A stretch of DNA of 64,000 nucleotides from Neisseria sp. Marseille-Q6792. GTDB lineage: Bacteria; Pseudomonadota; Gammaproteobacteria; Burkholderiales; Neisseriaceae. A program made the position numbers and the translations under genes. The stretch spans positions 620,001-684,000 of the forward strand of contig NZ_OW969598.1 of the NCBI RefSeq assembly GCF_943181435.1, given 5' to 3'. Below are positions 30,933 through 39,513 of the stretch, in pieces (the stretch's first letter is position 1; each line of letters starts with the position of its first letter). Under the pieces are notes generated by a model. The model was not told the DNA's origin. It ran no database searches and worked only from the letters and a program-made list of their open reading frames with translations.

Positions 30933-32072
30933 ATGAGTCAAAATGCCTCGGTGGGCATTGTAACGCCCCAAAAAATTCCGTTTGAGATGCCGCTGGTTTT
31001 GGAAAACGGTAAAACTTTGCCGCGTTTCGATCTGATGATTGAAACCTACGGCGAGTTGAATGCCGAAAAAAACAATGCGGTTTTAATCTGCCATGCGCTG
31101 TCGGGCAACCATCATGTTGCGGGCAGGCATTCGGCGGAGGATAAATATACGGGCTGGTGGGACAATATGGTTGGACCCGGCAAACCGATTGATACGGAAC
31201 GTTTTTTCGTGGTCGGTTTGAACAATCTGGGCGGCTGCGACGGCAGCAGCGGGCCTTTGTCGATTAATCCTGAAACGGGCAGGGAATACGGCGCGGATTT
31301 TCCGGTGGTTACGGTGAAGGACTGGGTAAAATCCCAAGCCGCGCTTGCCGATTATCTCGGCATCGAACAATGGGCGGCGATTGTCGGCGGCAGCTTGGGC
31401 GGTATGCAGGCTTTGCAGTGGGCGATTTCCTATCCCGAACGCGTGCGCCATGCCTTAGTGATTGCCTCCGCGCCGAAATTGTCTACGCAAAATATCGCGT
31501 TCAACGATGTGGCGCGGCAGGCGATTTTGACCGACCCCGATTTCAACGAAGGACATTACCGCAGCCGTAACACCGTTCCTGCACGCGGTTTGCGGATTGC
31601 CCGTATGATGGGACACATTACCTATCTTGCCGAAGACGGTTTGGGCAAAAAATTCGGACGCGATTTGCGTTCCGACGGCTATCAATACGGTTATGGCGTT
31701 GAATTTGAAGTAGAATCCTATCTCCGCTATCAGGGCGACAAATTCGTCGGACGGTTTGATGCCAACACCTATTTGCTGATGACCAAAGCTTTGGACTATT
31801 TCGATCCGGCGGCGGATTTCGGCGACAGCCTGACCCGCGCCCTGCAAAATGTGAAAGCGAAATTCTTTGTCGCCAGCTTCAGTACCGACTGGCGTTTCTC
31901 GCCTGCGCGTTCCAAAGAGTTGGTTAAAGCGCTGATTGCCACGCACAAGCCGGTGCAGTATATCGAAGTAAAATCCTCACACGGGCACGATGCCTTTTTA
32001 ATGGAAGACGAAGCCTATATGCGCGCGGTCGCCGCCTATATGGACAACGTTTATAAGGAATGTCAGCAATGA
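30933..32072 (+). CDS. metX: Homoserine O-acyltransferase (MetX)
   Basis: It activates homoserine for methionine synthesis. The 379-residue alpha/beta-hydrolase has the nucleophile motif [12 protein letters not shown] near residue 152 and the catalytic histidine in [13 protein letters not shown] near residue 350. The family splits into acetyl- and succinyltransferases that cannot be separated by eye, so the acyl donor is left open. I chose ATG 30933 (MSQNASVG) with GGAA upstream; a TTG five codons earlier is possible. It overlaps metW by ATGA. Confidence 0.93.
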   Translation: MSQNASVGIVTPQKIPFEMPLVLENGKTLPRFDLMIETYGELNAEKNNAVLICHALSGNHHVAGRHSAEDKYTGWWDNMVGPGKPIDTERFFVVGLNNLGGCDGSSGPLSINPETGREYGADFPVVTVKDWVKSQAALADYLGIEQWAAIVGGSLGGMQALQWAISYPERVRHALVIASAPKLSTQNIAFNDVARQAILTDPDFNEGHYRSRNTVPARGLRIARMMGHITYLAEDGLGKKFGRDLRSDGYQYGYGVEFEVESYLRYQGDKFVGRFDANTYLLMTKALDYFDPAADFGDSLTRALQNVKAKFFVASFSTDWRFSPARSKELVKALIATHKPVQYIEVKSSHGHDAFLMEDEAYMRAVAAYMDNVYKECQQ

Positions 32073-32650
32073 ACCTGCGCGATGATTTGCAACTGATTTA
32101 CAACCGGATACCCGAAGGCAGCCGCGTCTTGGACCTGGGCTGCGGCGACGGCGAACTGCTTGCCGCCTTGGTCGAACACAAAAAATGCAGCGGCTACGGC
32201 ATCGAAATCGACACCGACAGCGTGATTGCCGCGATGTCGCGCGGCGTAAATGTTATCCAAGCCGATTTGGAAGAAGGTTTAACCGCATTCAACGATCAAA
32301 GTTTTGATGTGATTGTGTTGAGCCAGACCATCCAAGCGATGCAGAATACCGAAAAAATCCTGCGCTGCCTGATGCGCGTGGCAAAACAGGCAATCGTCAG
32401 CTTCCCGAATTTCGGCTACTGGCGCAACCGCGTCCAAATCGCACTCGGCGGCCATATGCCGGTTTCCGAACGTATGCCCTACCATTGGTACGACACGCCC
32501 AATATCCATTGGTGCACGCTCAAAGACTTTGATTTGTTGTGCGCCAAAAACAACATCCGCGTGCTTGAGCGCGCCGTGATGACGGGCAACAGACAGGTCA
32601 AACATTTCCCCAACCTTTTGGGCAGCCTTGCGTTTTACCGCGTCGGCTAA
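32069..32650 (+). CDS. metW: MetW, methionine biosynthesis methyltransferase-like protein
   Basis: A 193-residue SAM-methyltransferase-fold protein that accompanies MetX in many proteobacteria and appears necessary for its activity. The SAM motif [15 protein letters not shown] is at residues 20-34. [12 protein letters not shown] and the family motif [20 protein letters not shown] follow. ATG 32069 overlaps the metX stop by four bases, with AAGGA upstream, so the two are coupled. Confidence 0.93.
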   Translation: MNLRDDLQLIYNRIPEGSRVLDLGCGDGELLAALVEHKKCSGYGIEIDTDSVIAAMSRGVNVIQADLEEGLTAFNDQSFDVIVLSQTIQAMQNTEKILRCLMRVAKQAIVSFPNFGYWRNRVQIALGGHMPVSERMPYHWYDTPNIHWCTLKDFDLLCAKNNIRVLERAVMTGNRQVKHFPNLLGSLAFYRVG

Positions 32651-32672
32651 GACAGGTTGAGAACCTTGTTGG

Positions 32673-32827
32673 TATAGTGGATTAACAAAAACCAGTACGG
32701 CGTTGCCTCGCCTTAGCTCAAAGAGAACGATTCTCTAAGGTGCTGAAGCACCAAGTGAATCGGTTCCGTACTATTTGTACTGTCTGCGGCTTCGTCGCCT
32801 TGTCCTGATTTTTGTTAATCCACTATA
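32673..32827. repeat. Correia element, full-length (155 bp)
   Basis: Bounded by TATAGTGGATTAACAAAAA and its complement, with the long form's internal AGCTCAAAGAGAACGATTCT segment. Its orientation is opposite to the two copies near opa. It lies between metW and the AT-rich accessory genes, marking the edge of the acquired patch. Confidence 0.92.
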
Positions 32828-32859
32828 ATAACGAGGTTCTTCCGTTGTACTAACAAGAG

Positions 32860-32900
32860 GCCGTCTGAAAAATGAAACGGTAGGTTTTCAGACGGCTTTT
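32860..32900 (+). terminator. Inverted uptake-sequence hairpin after metW
   Basis: GCCGTCTGAAAA and TTTTCAGACGGC form a 12-bp stem followed by six T. It would end metX-metW transcripts and isolates the next gene. Confidence 0.7.
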
Positions 32901-32917
32901 TTAATATTGGAAACAAT

Positions 32918-33406
32918 ATGGATAAGGGTGTAAAAAAATACGGAAAAATCTATGAAATCTCGCTCCCAAATGGGGAATTTACTTACATATGTAGGGTAAG
33001 GCAATACGAGTTTGGTATTTTTGATTATCTCTCGGAAAAGACAGCCAATATGGATGAGCTTCTTTCTGTTGGGTTTAAGACTTATAAATCCTGTATAGAA
33101 ACAGCCATAAGAAAGAAGATTTGGAAACTGATAGGGCAAGTTGATTTAGAGAAGGAAAATATAATATATCCAGATTTAGCGATTTTCTTGTCATACAATA
33201 AAGAACTTTTTATTAGACAATCAAGAGTGATGAGAAATGGAAATCCTTTGGTAGTGCCTCAAAAAGATTACATAGACTTACTAAAAAGGGGATATGTATA
33301 TGGTTTCTTTGATGATTACAAAATCTTTGAACTCTGGCTGTCTAGTAATATAGAGAATTATCCAGAAAGTGAAGGCATATTTCCTTTGCCATCTCAGTAT
33401 TTATAG
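32918..33406 (+). CDS. Imm26-like putative immunity protein (orphan)
   Basis: The 162-residue protein resembles the polymorphic-toxin immunity family Imm26. It begins KYGKIYEISLPNGEFTYICR, then has FGIFDYLSE, a central Trp-Lys-Leu-Ile-Gly (IWKLIGQV), and GYVYGFFDDYKIFELWL near residue 125. The family neutralises cognate contact-dependent toxins. No toxin gene is present, so the target is unknown. The gene is far more AT-rich than its neighbours, with many ATA, TTA and AGA codons, and lies between a Correia element and a lipoprotein gene, suggesting recent transfer. GGAAA precedes ATG 32918. Confidence 0.65.
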   Translation: MDKGVKKYGKIYEISLPNGEFTYICRVRQYEFGIFDYLSEKTANMDELLSVGFKTYKSCIETAIRKKIWKLIGQVDLEKENIIYPDLAIFLSYNKELFIRQSRVMRNGNPLVVPQKDYIDLLKRGYVYGFFDDYKIFELWLSSNIENYPESEGIFPLPSQYL

Positions 33407-33418
33407 GGGCAACGGTCT

Positions 33419-33514
33419 ATGTCGCTGGAAAATGAAACTATTGATGGTGGCTCCTACCATTCATATGACCCCAACAATATCATAGATGGAAGAACTTTTA
33501 TATCTAAAGAATGA
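33419..33514 (+). CDS. 31-codon fragment of unknown origin
   Basis: The short frame MSLENETIDGGSYHSYDPNN ends in GRTFISKE and stops at 33512-33514. It is AT-rich like the Imm26-like gene and overlaps the next gene's start by ATGA. It may be the tail of a lost upstream gene instead of a complete gene. I recognise no family. Confidence 0.3.
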   Translation: MSLENETIDGGSYHSYDPNNIIDGRTFISKE

Positions 33515-34347
33515 AAAACAAAACCTCATCACTTCTCTTATGGCTTGCCGCAATGATGCTGACCGCATGTTCCCCGAGCAAAGAAGATAAAACGAAAGAA
33601 ACCGGCGCATCCGCCGCTTCGTCCTCCGCGTCATCAGCTTCTTCCCAATCCGATTTGCAACTGGCCGCATCCGCCACTGATAACGTCAAGCAGGCAGAAA
33701 GCGCGCCGCCGTCAAATTGCACCGGCCTGCACCCCGCCTCCGGCATTGACGATCTCATGCAGCAAATCGCCGAACACATCGACTCGGACTGTCTGTTTGC
33801 CCTTTCGCATCACGAACTGGAAACCCGTTTCGGCTTACCCGGCGACGACTCTGACAACATACAGCGGCTGCTGTTTCCCGACATCCGCCCTGAAGATCCC
33901 GACTACCATCAGAAAATCATACAGGCAATTGAAGACTTGCGTTACGGAACGCGCACCATCAGCCGACAGGCACAAGATGCCATAATGGAACAGGAACGCC
34001 GCCTCCGAGAAGCGACGCTGCTGCTGATACAGGGCAGTCAAGAAACCCGCGGACAAGGCGAGGAACCGAAACGCACACGTTATTTTGAAGTTTCGGCAAC
34101 ATCTGCCTATTTGAGCCGGCACAACAACGGACTTGGCGGCAATTTCCAATACATCAGCCAATTGCCCGGCTATCTGAAAATACACGGAGAAATGCTTGAA
34201 AACCAATCACTCTTCCGGCTGTCCAACCGTGAACGCAATCCCGACAAACCGTTTTTAGACATCCATTTTGACGAAAATGGCAAAATCACGCGTATTGTCG
34301 TTTACGAAAAAAACATCTACTTCAATCCAAACTTGGGGCGAAGATAA
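33511..34347 (+). CDS. Putative lipoprotein of unknown function
   Basis: The 278-residue precursor has a clear lipoprotein signal: basic start MKNKTSS, hydrophobic core LLLWLAAMM and lipobox LTAC with Cys20. A Ser/Ala-rich linker (residues 34-55) probably tethers the globular part to the membrane. The remainder is acidic and helical (TRFGLPGDDSDNIQRLLFPD), with a C-terminal strand-rich part (KPFLDIHFDENGKITRIVVYE). Family unknown. Base composition is typical of Neisseria, unlike the preceding AT-rich genes, although its ATG overlaps their last stop. Confidence 0.75.
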   Translation: MKNKTSSLLLWLAAMMLTACSPSKEDKTKETGASAASSSASSASSQSDLQLAASATDNVKQAESAPPSNCTGLHPASGIDDLMQQIAEHIDSDCLFALSHHELETRFGLPGDDSDNIQRLLFPDIRPEDPDYHQKIIQAIEDLRYGTRTISRQAQDAIMEQERRLREATLLLIQGSQETRGQGEEPKRTRYFEVSATSAYLSRHNNGLGGNFQYISQLPGYLKIHGEMLENQSLFRLSNRERNPDKPFLDIHFDENGKITRIVVYEKNIYFNPNLGRR

Positions 34348-34384
34348 AAAAATGCCGTCTGAAAACCTTTCAGACGGCATTTTT
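34348..34384. terminator. Convergent terminator between the lipoprotein gene and efp
   Basis: AAAATGCCGTCTGAAA and TTTCAGACGGCATTTT form a 16-bp stem with T runs on both strands. Confidence 0.8.
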
Positions 34385-34396
34385 CAATGCAACAAA

Positions 34397-34957
34397 TCAA
34401 GCGCGTTTGCGGAATTCGCCGGTACGGGTATCGATTTCGACTTTGTCGCCGTTTTCGATGTAAGACATCACTTGGATTTCAGTGCCGCCGACCAAACGCG
34501 CGGTTTTCATCACTTTGCCTGAAGTATCGCCTTTAACGGCAGGCTCGGTGTACTCAACTTCGCGTACGATGATGGTGGGCAGTTCTACGGAGATTGGGTT
34601 GCCTTCGTAGAAGGTAACTTCGCATTGGTCTTCCATACCGTCAACGATGAATTTCAACGCGTCGCCGATGTTGTCGGCTTCGATTTCGTATTGGTTGAAT
34701 TCTTCGTCCATAAAGACGTACATAGGGTCGGCAAAGTAGCTGTAAGTACAGTTTTTGCGGGACAGGATGACCACGTCGAATTTATCGTCGGCTTTGTAAA
34801 TGGTTTCGGAAGCCGCGCCGGTCAGCAGGTTTTTCAGTTTCATGCTGACTTTGGCGGAAGAGCGGCCGCCTTTGATGTATTCGGTTTTTTGAACGACCAT
34901 AGGATCGTTGCCGACCATAAATACATTGCCGGCGCGCAGTTCTTGTGCTGTTTTCAT
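34397..34957 (-). CDS. efp: Translation elongation factor P
   Basis: EF-P relieves ribosome stalling at polyproline stretches. The 186-residue length is typical. The tip of domain I reads [10 protein letters not shown] with arginine at position 32, the residue that EarP rhamnosylates; lysine-type EF-P would have lysine here. earP lies 42 bases upstream on the same strand, which matches the modification. ATG 34957. Confidence 0.97.
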   Translation of the reverse strand: MKTAQELRAGNVFMVGNDPMVVQKTEYIKGGRSSAKVSMKLKNLLTGAASETIYKADDKFDVVILSRKNCTYSYFADPMYVFMDEEFNQYEIEADNIGDALKFIVDGMEDQCEVTFYEGNPISVELPTIIVREVEYTEPAVKGDTSGKVMKTARLVGGTEIQVMSYIENGDKVEIDTRTGEFRKRA

Positions 34958-34999
34958 TGTGATTTTCCAATCAAATCGGTTGTCGTAAAACGCGCTATT

Positions 35000-36148
35000 C
35001 TAGCGTATTTTTTGATGCTTTGAAACAAAGGCGGCGAGTTTTTCGGATGCGGACGGCTGCCCGAAAAGATAACGGCTCCAATCCTCCGCGCCTTGCCGCC
35101 AGTCATTTTGATGTTGTTGCAGAGTTTGCCAACATTCGAGGCGTTGCGTGGCGGATAAAGCCCTTCCGCCGTTGAGGTCGTCTGAAAGGCGGCGGTGTGC
35201 CGATGCGGTTTCGGGAGAGTAGAAACCGTGTGCCTTATCCCAAAAGGCGTGGAGTTTGTCGAGATGGACGTTTTCGTCTTGCGGGTAGATGTGCCAAAAG
35301 AAAGGTTTGCCCGCAAGCTGGGCGCGCACGAAACTGTCTTCGCCGCGTATCACGGCGCAGTCGGCGAGGTGCAGCAGTTTGTCGAAATCCTGTTGCGGCA
35401 CGAAAGGGATTTTGACGAGGCGGACTGAGGTCGTCTGAAAAACATCGCCGTCGTTCTGCAGGGCATTTTGCGGAATGACGCCGCTTTGTTTGAGGCTGTC
35501 GATAATTTGCGCCCCCGCCAGCAGTAGGGTCATCGGGCTGCCTGCCTGTTGCCACATTTCCAGCCACTTTGCCCAAACATCGCTCCGATAGCCGAAAAGC
35601 AGCCATTCGGGGGCGTTCTTTTCGGGCAGCATCAGCTGCTGACGCAGGGCTTCGGTATTGAAACAGACGGCATCTTGGTAATCACGTTCGCGTATCAACC
35701 CGCCGCTTTTTTTGCTGAAACCCATAAACCAAAAATATTTTTGAACGCTCTCCTGCGGCGAAGGCATCAGGTGCAGCCTTTCATTACTTTCTTCCGCGCT
35801 CAAATATTCCCAATTCAGCCAAAGCGGTTTGTGTTGGCGGATAATGTTCAACACATTTTCGGGCAGGTCGCAGGCAAAAGTTTCGATAACGACATCGGGA
35901 ACGGGCGCATTATTAATATCCGCCGCTTCGGCATACCAAGTGCGGACATGAATATCCTGATGAACACAGGGGACATCGGGCAAATCAGGGCAAAGCACAC
36001 GCAAGGCGGACACATCGTCCGTCCACAAATGCACCTGCCAACCGAGTTCACGATGCAAAACACGGGCAAGCCGACACGAAACGCCGATGTCGCCGAAATT
36101 GTCGATGACCTTGCAAAAAATCCAACAGACAAAAGGAGGAGTATTCAT
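35000..36148 (-). CDS. earP: EarP, EF-P arginine rhamnosyltransferase
   Basis: It transfers rhamnose from dTDP-rhamnose to Arg32 of EF-P. The 382-residue GT-B enzyme starts with CKVIDNFGDIGVSCRLARVL, where Asp20 is the proposed catalytic residue of the meningococcal enzyme. The C-terminal part has FVPQQDFDKLLHLADCAVIR and GEDSFVRAQLAGKPFFWHIY, the nucleotide-sugar site. efp follows after 42 bases. Two AGGTCGTCTGAA-type uptake sequences (near 35172 and 35428) lie inside the gene, a dialect otherwise rare in this window. Confidence 0.95.
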   Translation of the reverse strand: MNTPPFVCWIFCKVIDNFGDIGVSCRLARVLHRELGWQVHLWTDDVSALRVLCPDLPDVPCVHQDIHVRTWYAEAADINNAPVPDVVIETFACDLPENVLNIIRQHKPLWLNWEYLSAEESNERLHLMPSPQESVQKYFWFMGFSKKSGGLIRERDYQDAVCFNTEALRQQLMLPEKNAPEWLLFGYRSDVWAKWLEMWQQAGSPMTLLLAGAQIIDSLKQSGVIPQNALQNDGDVFQTTSVRLVKIPFVPQQDFDKLLHLADCAVIRGEDSFVRAQLAGKPFFWHIYPQDENVHLDKLHAFWDKAHGFYSPETASAHRRLSDDLNGGRALSATQRLECWQTLQQHQNDWRQGAEDWSRYLFGQPSASEKLAAFVSKHQKIR

Positions 36149-36166
36149 AGAAACAACGGAAACGGG

Positions 36167-36445
36167 CTAAAACGCACCGAAATAGTGGAACAAATACACA
36201 ATCAGCAAAACGATTGGAATAAACAGCAGCATGGTTTGCCGTTTCAAATCAAACTCTTGCTTAAGATGATGCTTGATGGTTTCGAAGAGGATGAATTTGA
36301 ACAGAAACGTCGCTTCGCAGGCAAGAATGATGCCGTTGATTAAGTGTTGCGCCGCATCTTTAGGCGGATTGGCGGCGAAAACGGCAAGCGTCGCCAAGGG
36401 TATCAGGCAGACGGCAAGCCAGCGGACAAGCAGGTTTTGGAACAT
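36167..36445 (-). CDS. Small membrane protein of unknown function
   Basis: A 92-residue protein (MFQNLLVRWLAVCLIPLATL) with three hydrophobic segments at about residues 6-22, 35-52 and 68-88. Basic residues HHLKQEFDLKRQ precede the last helix. Family not recognised. I chose ATG 36445; an upstream TTG would add nine residues. It ends 18 bases before the earP start on the same strand, so it may be the first gene of an earP-efp transcript. Confidence 0.65.
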   Translation of the reverse strand: MFQNLLVRWLAVCLIPLATLAVFAANPPKDAAQHLINGIILACEATFLFKFILFETIKHHLKQEFDLKRQTMLLFIPIVLLIVYLFHYFGAF

Positions 36446-36571
36446 CGCAAGGCTTTCAAACAAAAAAAGCAAAACGCCATTATCGCCTCAAGAACGAACC
36501 TTGTCTAACGGCAGCATCGGGCATAGACTGTCGGCAATGCCGTCTGAAACGCGCATCAAAAGGAGAAATAC

Positions 36572-37240
36572 ATGAACAAAACCAAACAGGACATTTTTGA
36601 ATACAACCGCCGCTGGGCAGAAGAACAGTTGCGGCACAACCCTCATTTTTTTGAGACGCTCTCCGCAAATCAAACGCCTGACTACCTCTACATCGGCTGT
36701 TCCGACAGCCGCGTTACTGCCGAAGAAATGATGGGCATGAAGCCGGGTGAGGTATTCGTCCACCGCAACATCGCCAATATGGTCAACCCTCTAGACATCA
36801 ATGCTGCCAGCGTGGTCGGCTATGCGGTCGATCATCTGAAAGTCAAACACATCGTCGTCTGCGGACACTACAACTGCGGCGGCATCAAAGCCGCCATGCA
36901 ACCCTGCGACTACGGCGCGTTGAACCCGTGGCTGCGCAACATCCGCGACGTGTACCGTCTGCACCGCGAAGAGCTGGACGCGATTGACGACGAAAACATA
37001 CGCTACGACCGTTTGGTCGAACTGAACGTTCAGGAACAATGTATCAACATCATCAAAATGGCGGAAGTCCAAAAACGCTATCTGAACGAGCATTATCCTA
37101 CCGTCCACGGCTGGGTGTTCGATATCCGCTCCGGCAGGCTGAAAGACCTGGGTATAGATTTCGAACGCATTTTGAAAGACATACAAAAAATCTACGACCT
37201 CACCGACAGACAATGGGTGGTTCCGCAAACCAAAATATAA
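36572..37240 (+). CDS. can: Beta-class carbonic anhydrase
   Basis: It interconverts CO2 and bicarbonate in the cytoplasm. The 222-residue protein has the zinc ligands and catalytic dyad in the usual order: Cys43, Asp45 and Arg47 in IGCSDSRVTAEE, then His99 and Cys102 in CGHYNCGG. AAAAGGAG precedes ATG 36572. It adjoins miaA on the same strand. An uptake sequence lies just upstream. Confidence 0.96.
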   Translation: MNKTKQDIFEYNRRWAEEQLRHNPHFFETLSANQTPDYLYIGCSDSRVTAEEMMGMKPGEVFVHRNIANMVNPLDINAASVVGYAVDHLKVKHIVVCGHYNCGGIKAAMQPCDYGALNPWLRNIRDVYRLHREELDAIDDENIRYDRLVELNVQEQCINIIKMAEVQKRYLNEHYPTVHGWVFDIRSGRLKDLGIDFERILKDIQKIYDLTDRQWVVPQTKI

Positions 37241-37290
37241 CGTCGGCACGCTTTCCGCTATAATCCGCATTTTCGCAACCCTGAAACATC

Positions 37291-38232
37291 ATGCCGATTC
37301 CAAAAGCCTTTGCCCTCTTGGGCCCGACCGCCGGAGGAAAAACCGCGCTCGCCCTCAAAATCGCCGAAACCCTGCCGGTCGAAATCATCAGCCTCGATTC
37401 CGCACTGGTCTATACCGGTATGGACATCGGCACGGCGAAACCGTCTCATGCCGAGCGTTCCTTTGTACCGCACCACCTTATCGACATCATCCCGCCTACC
37501 GAATCATACAGCGCCGCCCGCTTTGTCGAAGACTGCACGCGCTTGGTTGGGGAAATTTCCTCACGCGGCAGGTTTGCCCTTATTGTCGGCGGCACGATGA
37601 TGTATTTCCGCGCCCTGACCCAAGGTTTGAACGATTTGCCCGAGGCCGATGCCTGCCTGCGTGCCGACTTGGACGAACAAAAACAGATGTACGGCTTGGA
37701 TTTTCTCTACCGCACCCTGCAAAAAGTTGACCCTGAAACAGCATGCCGTCTGAAACCGAACGACAGCCAGCGTATCGGACGCGCTTTGGAAGTTTATTAT
37801 TTAACCGGCAAACCGATGAGTGCGCACCTCGGCAGACAAAGCCCCCATACGCTCCCTTTTGATTTGCATACCGCCGCCTTGATTCCCGAAAACCGCGCCC
37901 GCCTGCATGAAAACATCGCCCTGCGTTTCCACCTGATGCTTGAACAGGGCTTTATCGGCGAAGTAGAAAACCTGCGCCGCCTCTATCCCGGTCTGACCGC
38001 CGACTCCCCTGCCATACGCTGCGTCGGCTACCGTCAGGCATGGGAATATCTGGACGGAAAAACCGATTTCCCGGCATTTGTCGAGAAAGGCATTGCCGCC
38101 ACGCGCCAACTTGCCAAACGCCAACTGACTTGGTTGCGCAAAACACCTTTAGACTGCGTTGCCGACCCGTTTTCAGACGGCACTTCAGGCACACGCCTGA
38201 TTGAGGCGGCAAAACGGTTTTTCGGTGTATAA
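37291..38232 (+). CDS. miaA: tRNA dimethylallyltransferase
   Basis: It adds the dimethylallyl group to A37 of tRNAs reading UNN codons. The 313-residue protein has the P-loop GPTAGGKT at residues 11-18. [16 protein letters not shown] and [14 protein letters not shown] follow. Two uptake sequences lie inside the coding region. tadA starts 3 bases after the stop, so the two tRNA-modification genes are likely co-transcribed. Confidence 0.96.
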   Translation: MPIPKAFALLGPTAGGKTALALKIAETLPVEIISLDSALVYTGMDIGTAKPSHAERSFVPHHLIDIIPPTESYSAARFVEDCTRLVGEISSRGRFALIVGGTMMYFRALTQGLNDLPEADACLRADLDEQKQMYGLDFLYRTLQKVDPETACRLKPNDSQRIGRALEVYYLTGKPMSAHLGRQSPHTLPFDLHTAALIPENRARLHENIALRFHLMLEQGFIGEVENLRRLYPGLTADSPAIRCVGYRQAWEYLDGKTDFPAFVEKGIAATRQLAKRQLTWLRKTPLDCVADPFSDGTSGTRLIEAAKRFFGV

Positions 38233-38235
38233 ACT

Positions 38236-38955
38236 ATGCTGACCACGCCGCCGCTCGCCCCCAAAACCGTCGCCGCCCTACACCGTCTGGGCATACGCAC
38301 GCTTGATGACCTGCGTCAGACCGGCGCGGTTCAAACCTTCTTGTTATTGAAGGCATCAGGTTTGACCCTCACGAAAAGCACGCTGTGGCAACTCGAGTCG
38401 CTGCTGGACGGCACACCGCCGCAAGAAATGTCCCAAGCGCATAAAGCCCACCTGCTTGCCGAGTTGAAAAACCATCCGCCCGTCGCCGCCTTTCCGCCGC
38501 AGGAAGAAATGGAACACTTCATGCGCGAAGCACTGCTCCAAGCAAAACAATCCGCCGCCGACGGCGAAATACCCGTCGGGGCAGTCATCGTTTCAGACGG
38601 CAAAATCATCGCATCGGCACACAACACCTGCATTGCCGACTGCAATGTCAGCCGACACGCCGAAATCAACGCCTTGGCACAGGCAGGCAGCGAAATGCAA
38701 AACTACCGCCTTGACGGATGCGACATCTACATCACCCTCGAACCCTGCGCCATGTGCGCGTCCGCACTGATACAGGCACGAATCAGGCGCGTGATATACG
38801 GTGCGGCAGAACCCAAAACCGGCGCGGCAGGCAGCATCGTCAACCTATTTGCCGACAAACGCCTCAATACGCACACCGCCATACGGGGCGGAATCCTGCA
38901 AGAAGAATGCCGCGCCGTATTAAGCCGTTTTTTTCAGAACAAAAGAAAAGGTTGA
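38236..38955 (+). CDS. tadA: tRNA adenosine(34) deaminase with an extra N-terminal TfoX-C/helix-hairpin-helix-like domain
   Basis: It converts A34 to inosine in tRNA-Arg(ACG). The deaminase part spans residues of about 92-239, with zinc and catalytic residues His141 and Glu143 in SRHAEIN and Cys171/Cys174 in EPCAMC. Ordinary TadA is about 150-170 residues; here 85-90 extra residues precede it (KTVAALHRLGIRTLDDLRQT), resembling the TfoX C-terminal helical domain. The frame is continuous, so this is a true fusion. It follows miaA by 3 bases. Confidence 0.93.
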   Translation: MLTTPPLAPKTVAALHRLGIRTLDDLRQTGAVQTFLLLKASGLTLTKSTLWQLESLLDGTPPQEMSQAHKAHLLAELKNHPPVAAFPPQEEMEHFMREALLQAKQSAADGEIPVGAVIVSDGKIIASAHNTCIADCNVSRHAEINALAQAGSEMQNYRLDGCDIYITLEPCAMCASALIQARIRRVIYGAAEPKTGAAGSIVNLFADKRLNTHTAIRGGILQEECRAVLSRFFQNKRKG

Positions 38956-38959
38956 ACCT

Positions 38960-39448
38960 ATGACCGCCTTGCTCGTCATCCTCGCCCTCGCCCTGATAGC
39001 CGTCGGTACGGCAGGCATCGTTTACCCCGCCCTGCCCGGATTGGCATTGATGTTTGCCGGAACCTTGCTGCTCGCCTACTCCGGCGGCTACCAAATCTAC
39101 GGCGCGGGCGTTTTGTGGACGGTCGGACTCATCAGCCTTGCCGGCATACTGACGGACTATGTGGCAGGTATATGGGGAACAAAATATACCGGAGCGGGCA
39201 GGCTCGCCGTTCGCGGCGCATTGGTTGGCAGCATCATCGGCATGTTTTTCTCCCTTCCCGGCCTTGTACTCGGCCCGTTAATTGGTGCGGCTGCAGGAGA
39301 GCTCATCAGCTGCCGCAACATGATACAGGCAGGTAAAGCGGGCTTGGGTACGCTGTTGGGGCTTGTCGTCGGAACGGCCTTCAAAATCGGCTGCGCCGTA
39401 TCCATCTTGTTTATCCTGTTGGTGAAATACATCGCCTACCTGTTTTAA
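38960..39448 (+). CDS. DUF456 family membrane protein
   Basis: A 162-residue integral membrane protein with about five hydrophobic helices rich in glycine. It has the repeated small-residue pattern GTAGIVYPALPGLALMFAG and GMFFSLPGLVLGPLIGAAAG that defines DUF456. The function is unknown in the family. AAAGG precedes ATG 38960, 4 bases after tadA, which suggests the same transcript. Confidence 0.85.
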   Translation: MTALLVILALALIAVGTAGIVYPALPGLALMFAGTLLLAYSGGYQIYGAGVLWTVGLISLAGILTDYVAGIWGTKYTGAGRLAVRGALVGSIIGMFFSLPGLVLGPLIGAAAGELISCRNMIQAGKAGLGTLLGLVVGTAFKIGCAVSILFILLVKYIAYLF

Positions 39449-39452
39449 CCCC

Positions 39453-39493
39453 TTCAGACGGCATCAGGATAAATTGCTATAATGCCGTCTGAA
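39453..39493 (+). terminator. Paired inverted AT-type uptake sequences upstream of rlmB
   Basis: TTCAGACGGCAT and ATGCCGTCTGAA are separated by 17 bases. This could be a terminator for the miaA-tadA transcript; the rlmB start follows 20 bases later. Confidence 0.6.
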
Positions 39494-39513
39494 ATTTCCG
39501 ACAAAGCACCATC

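Noticed and set aside
33419..33514. Toxin partner for the Imm26-like protein
   Set aside because: Only 31 codons with no toxin motif; at best a remnant.
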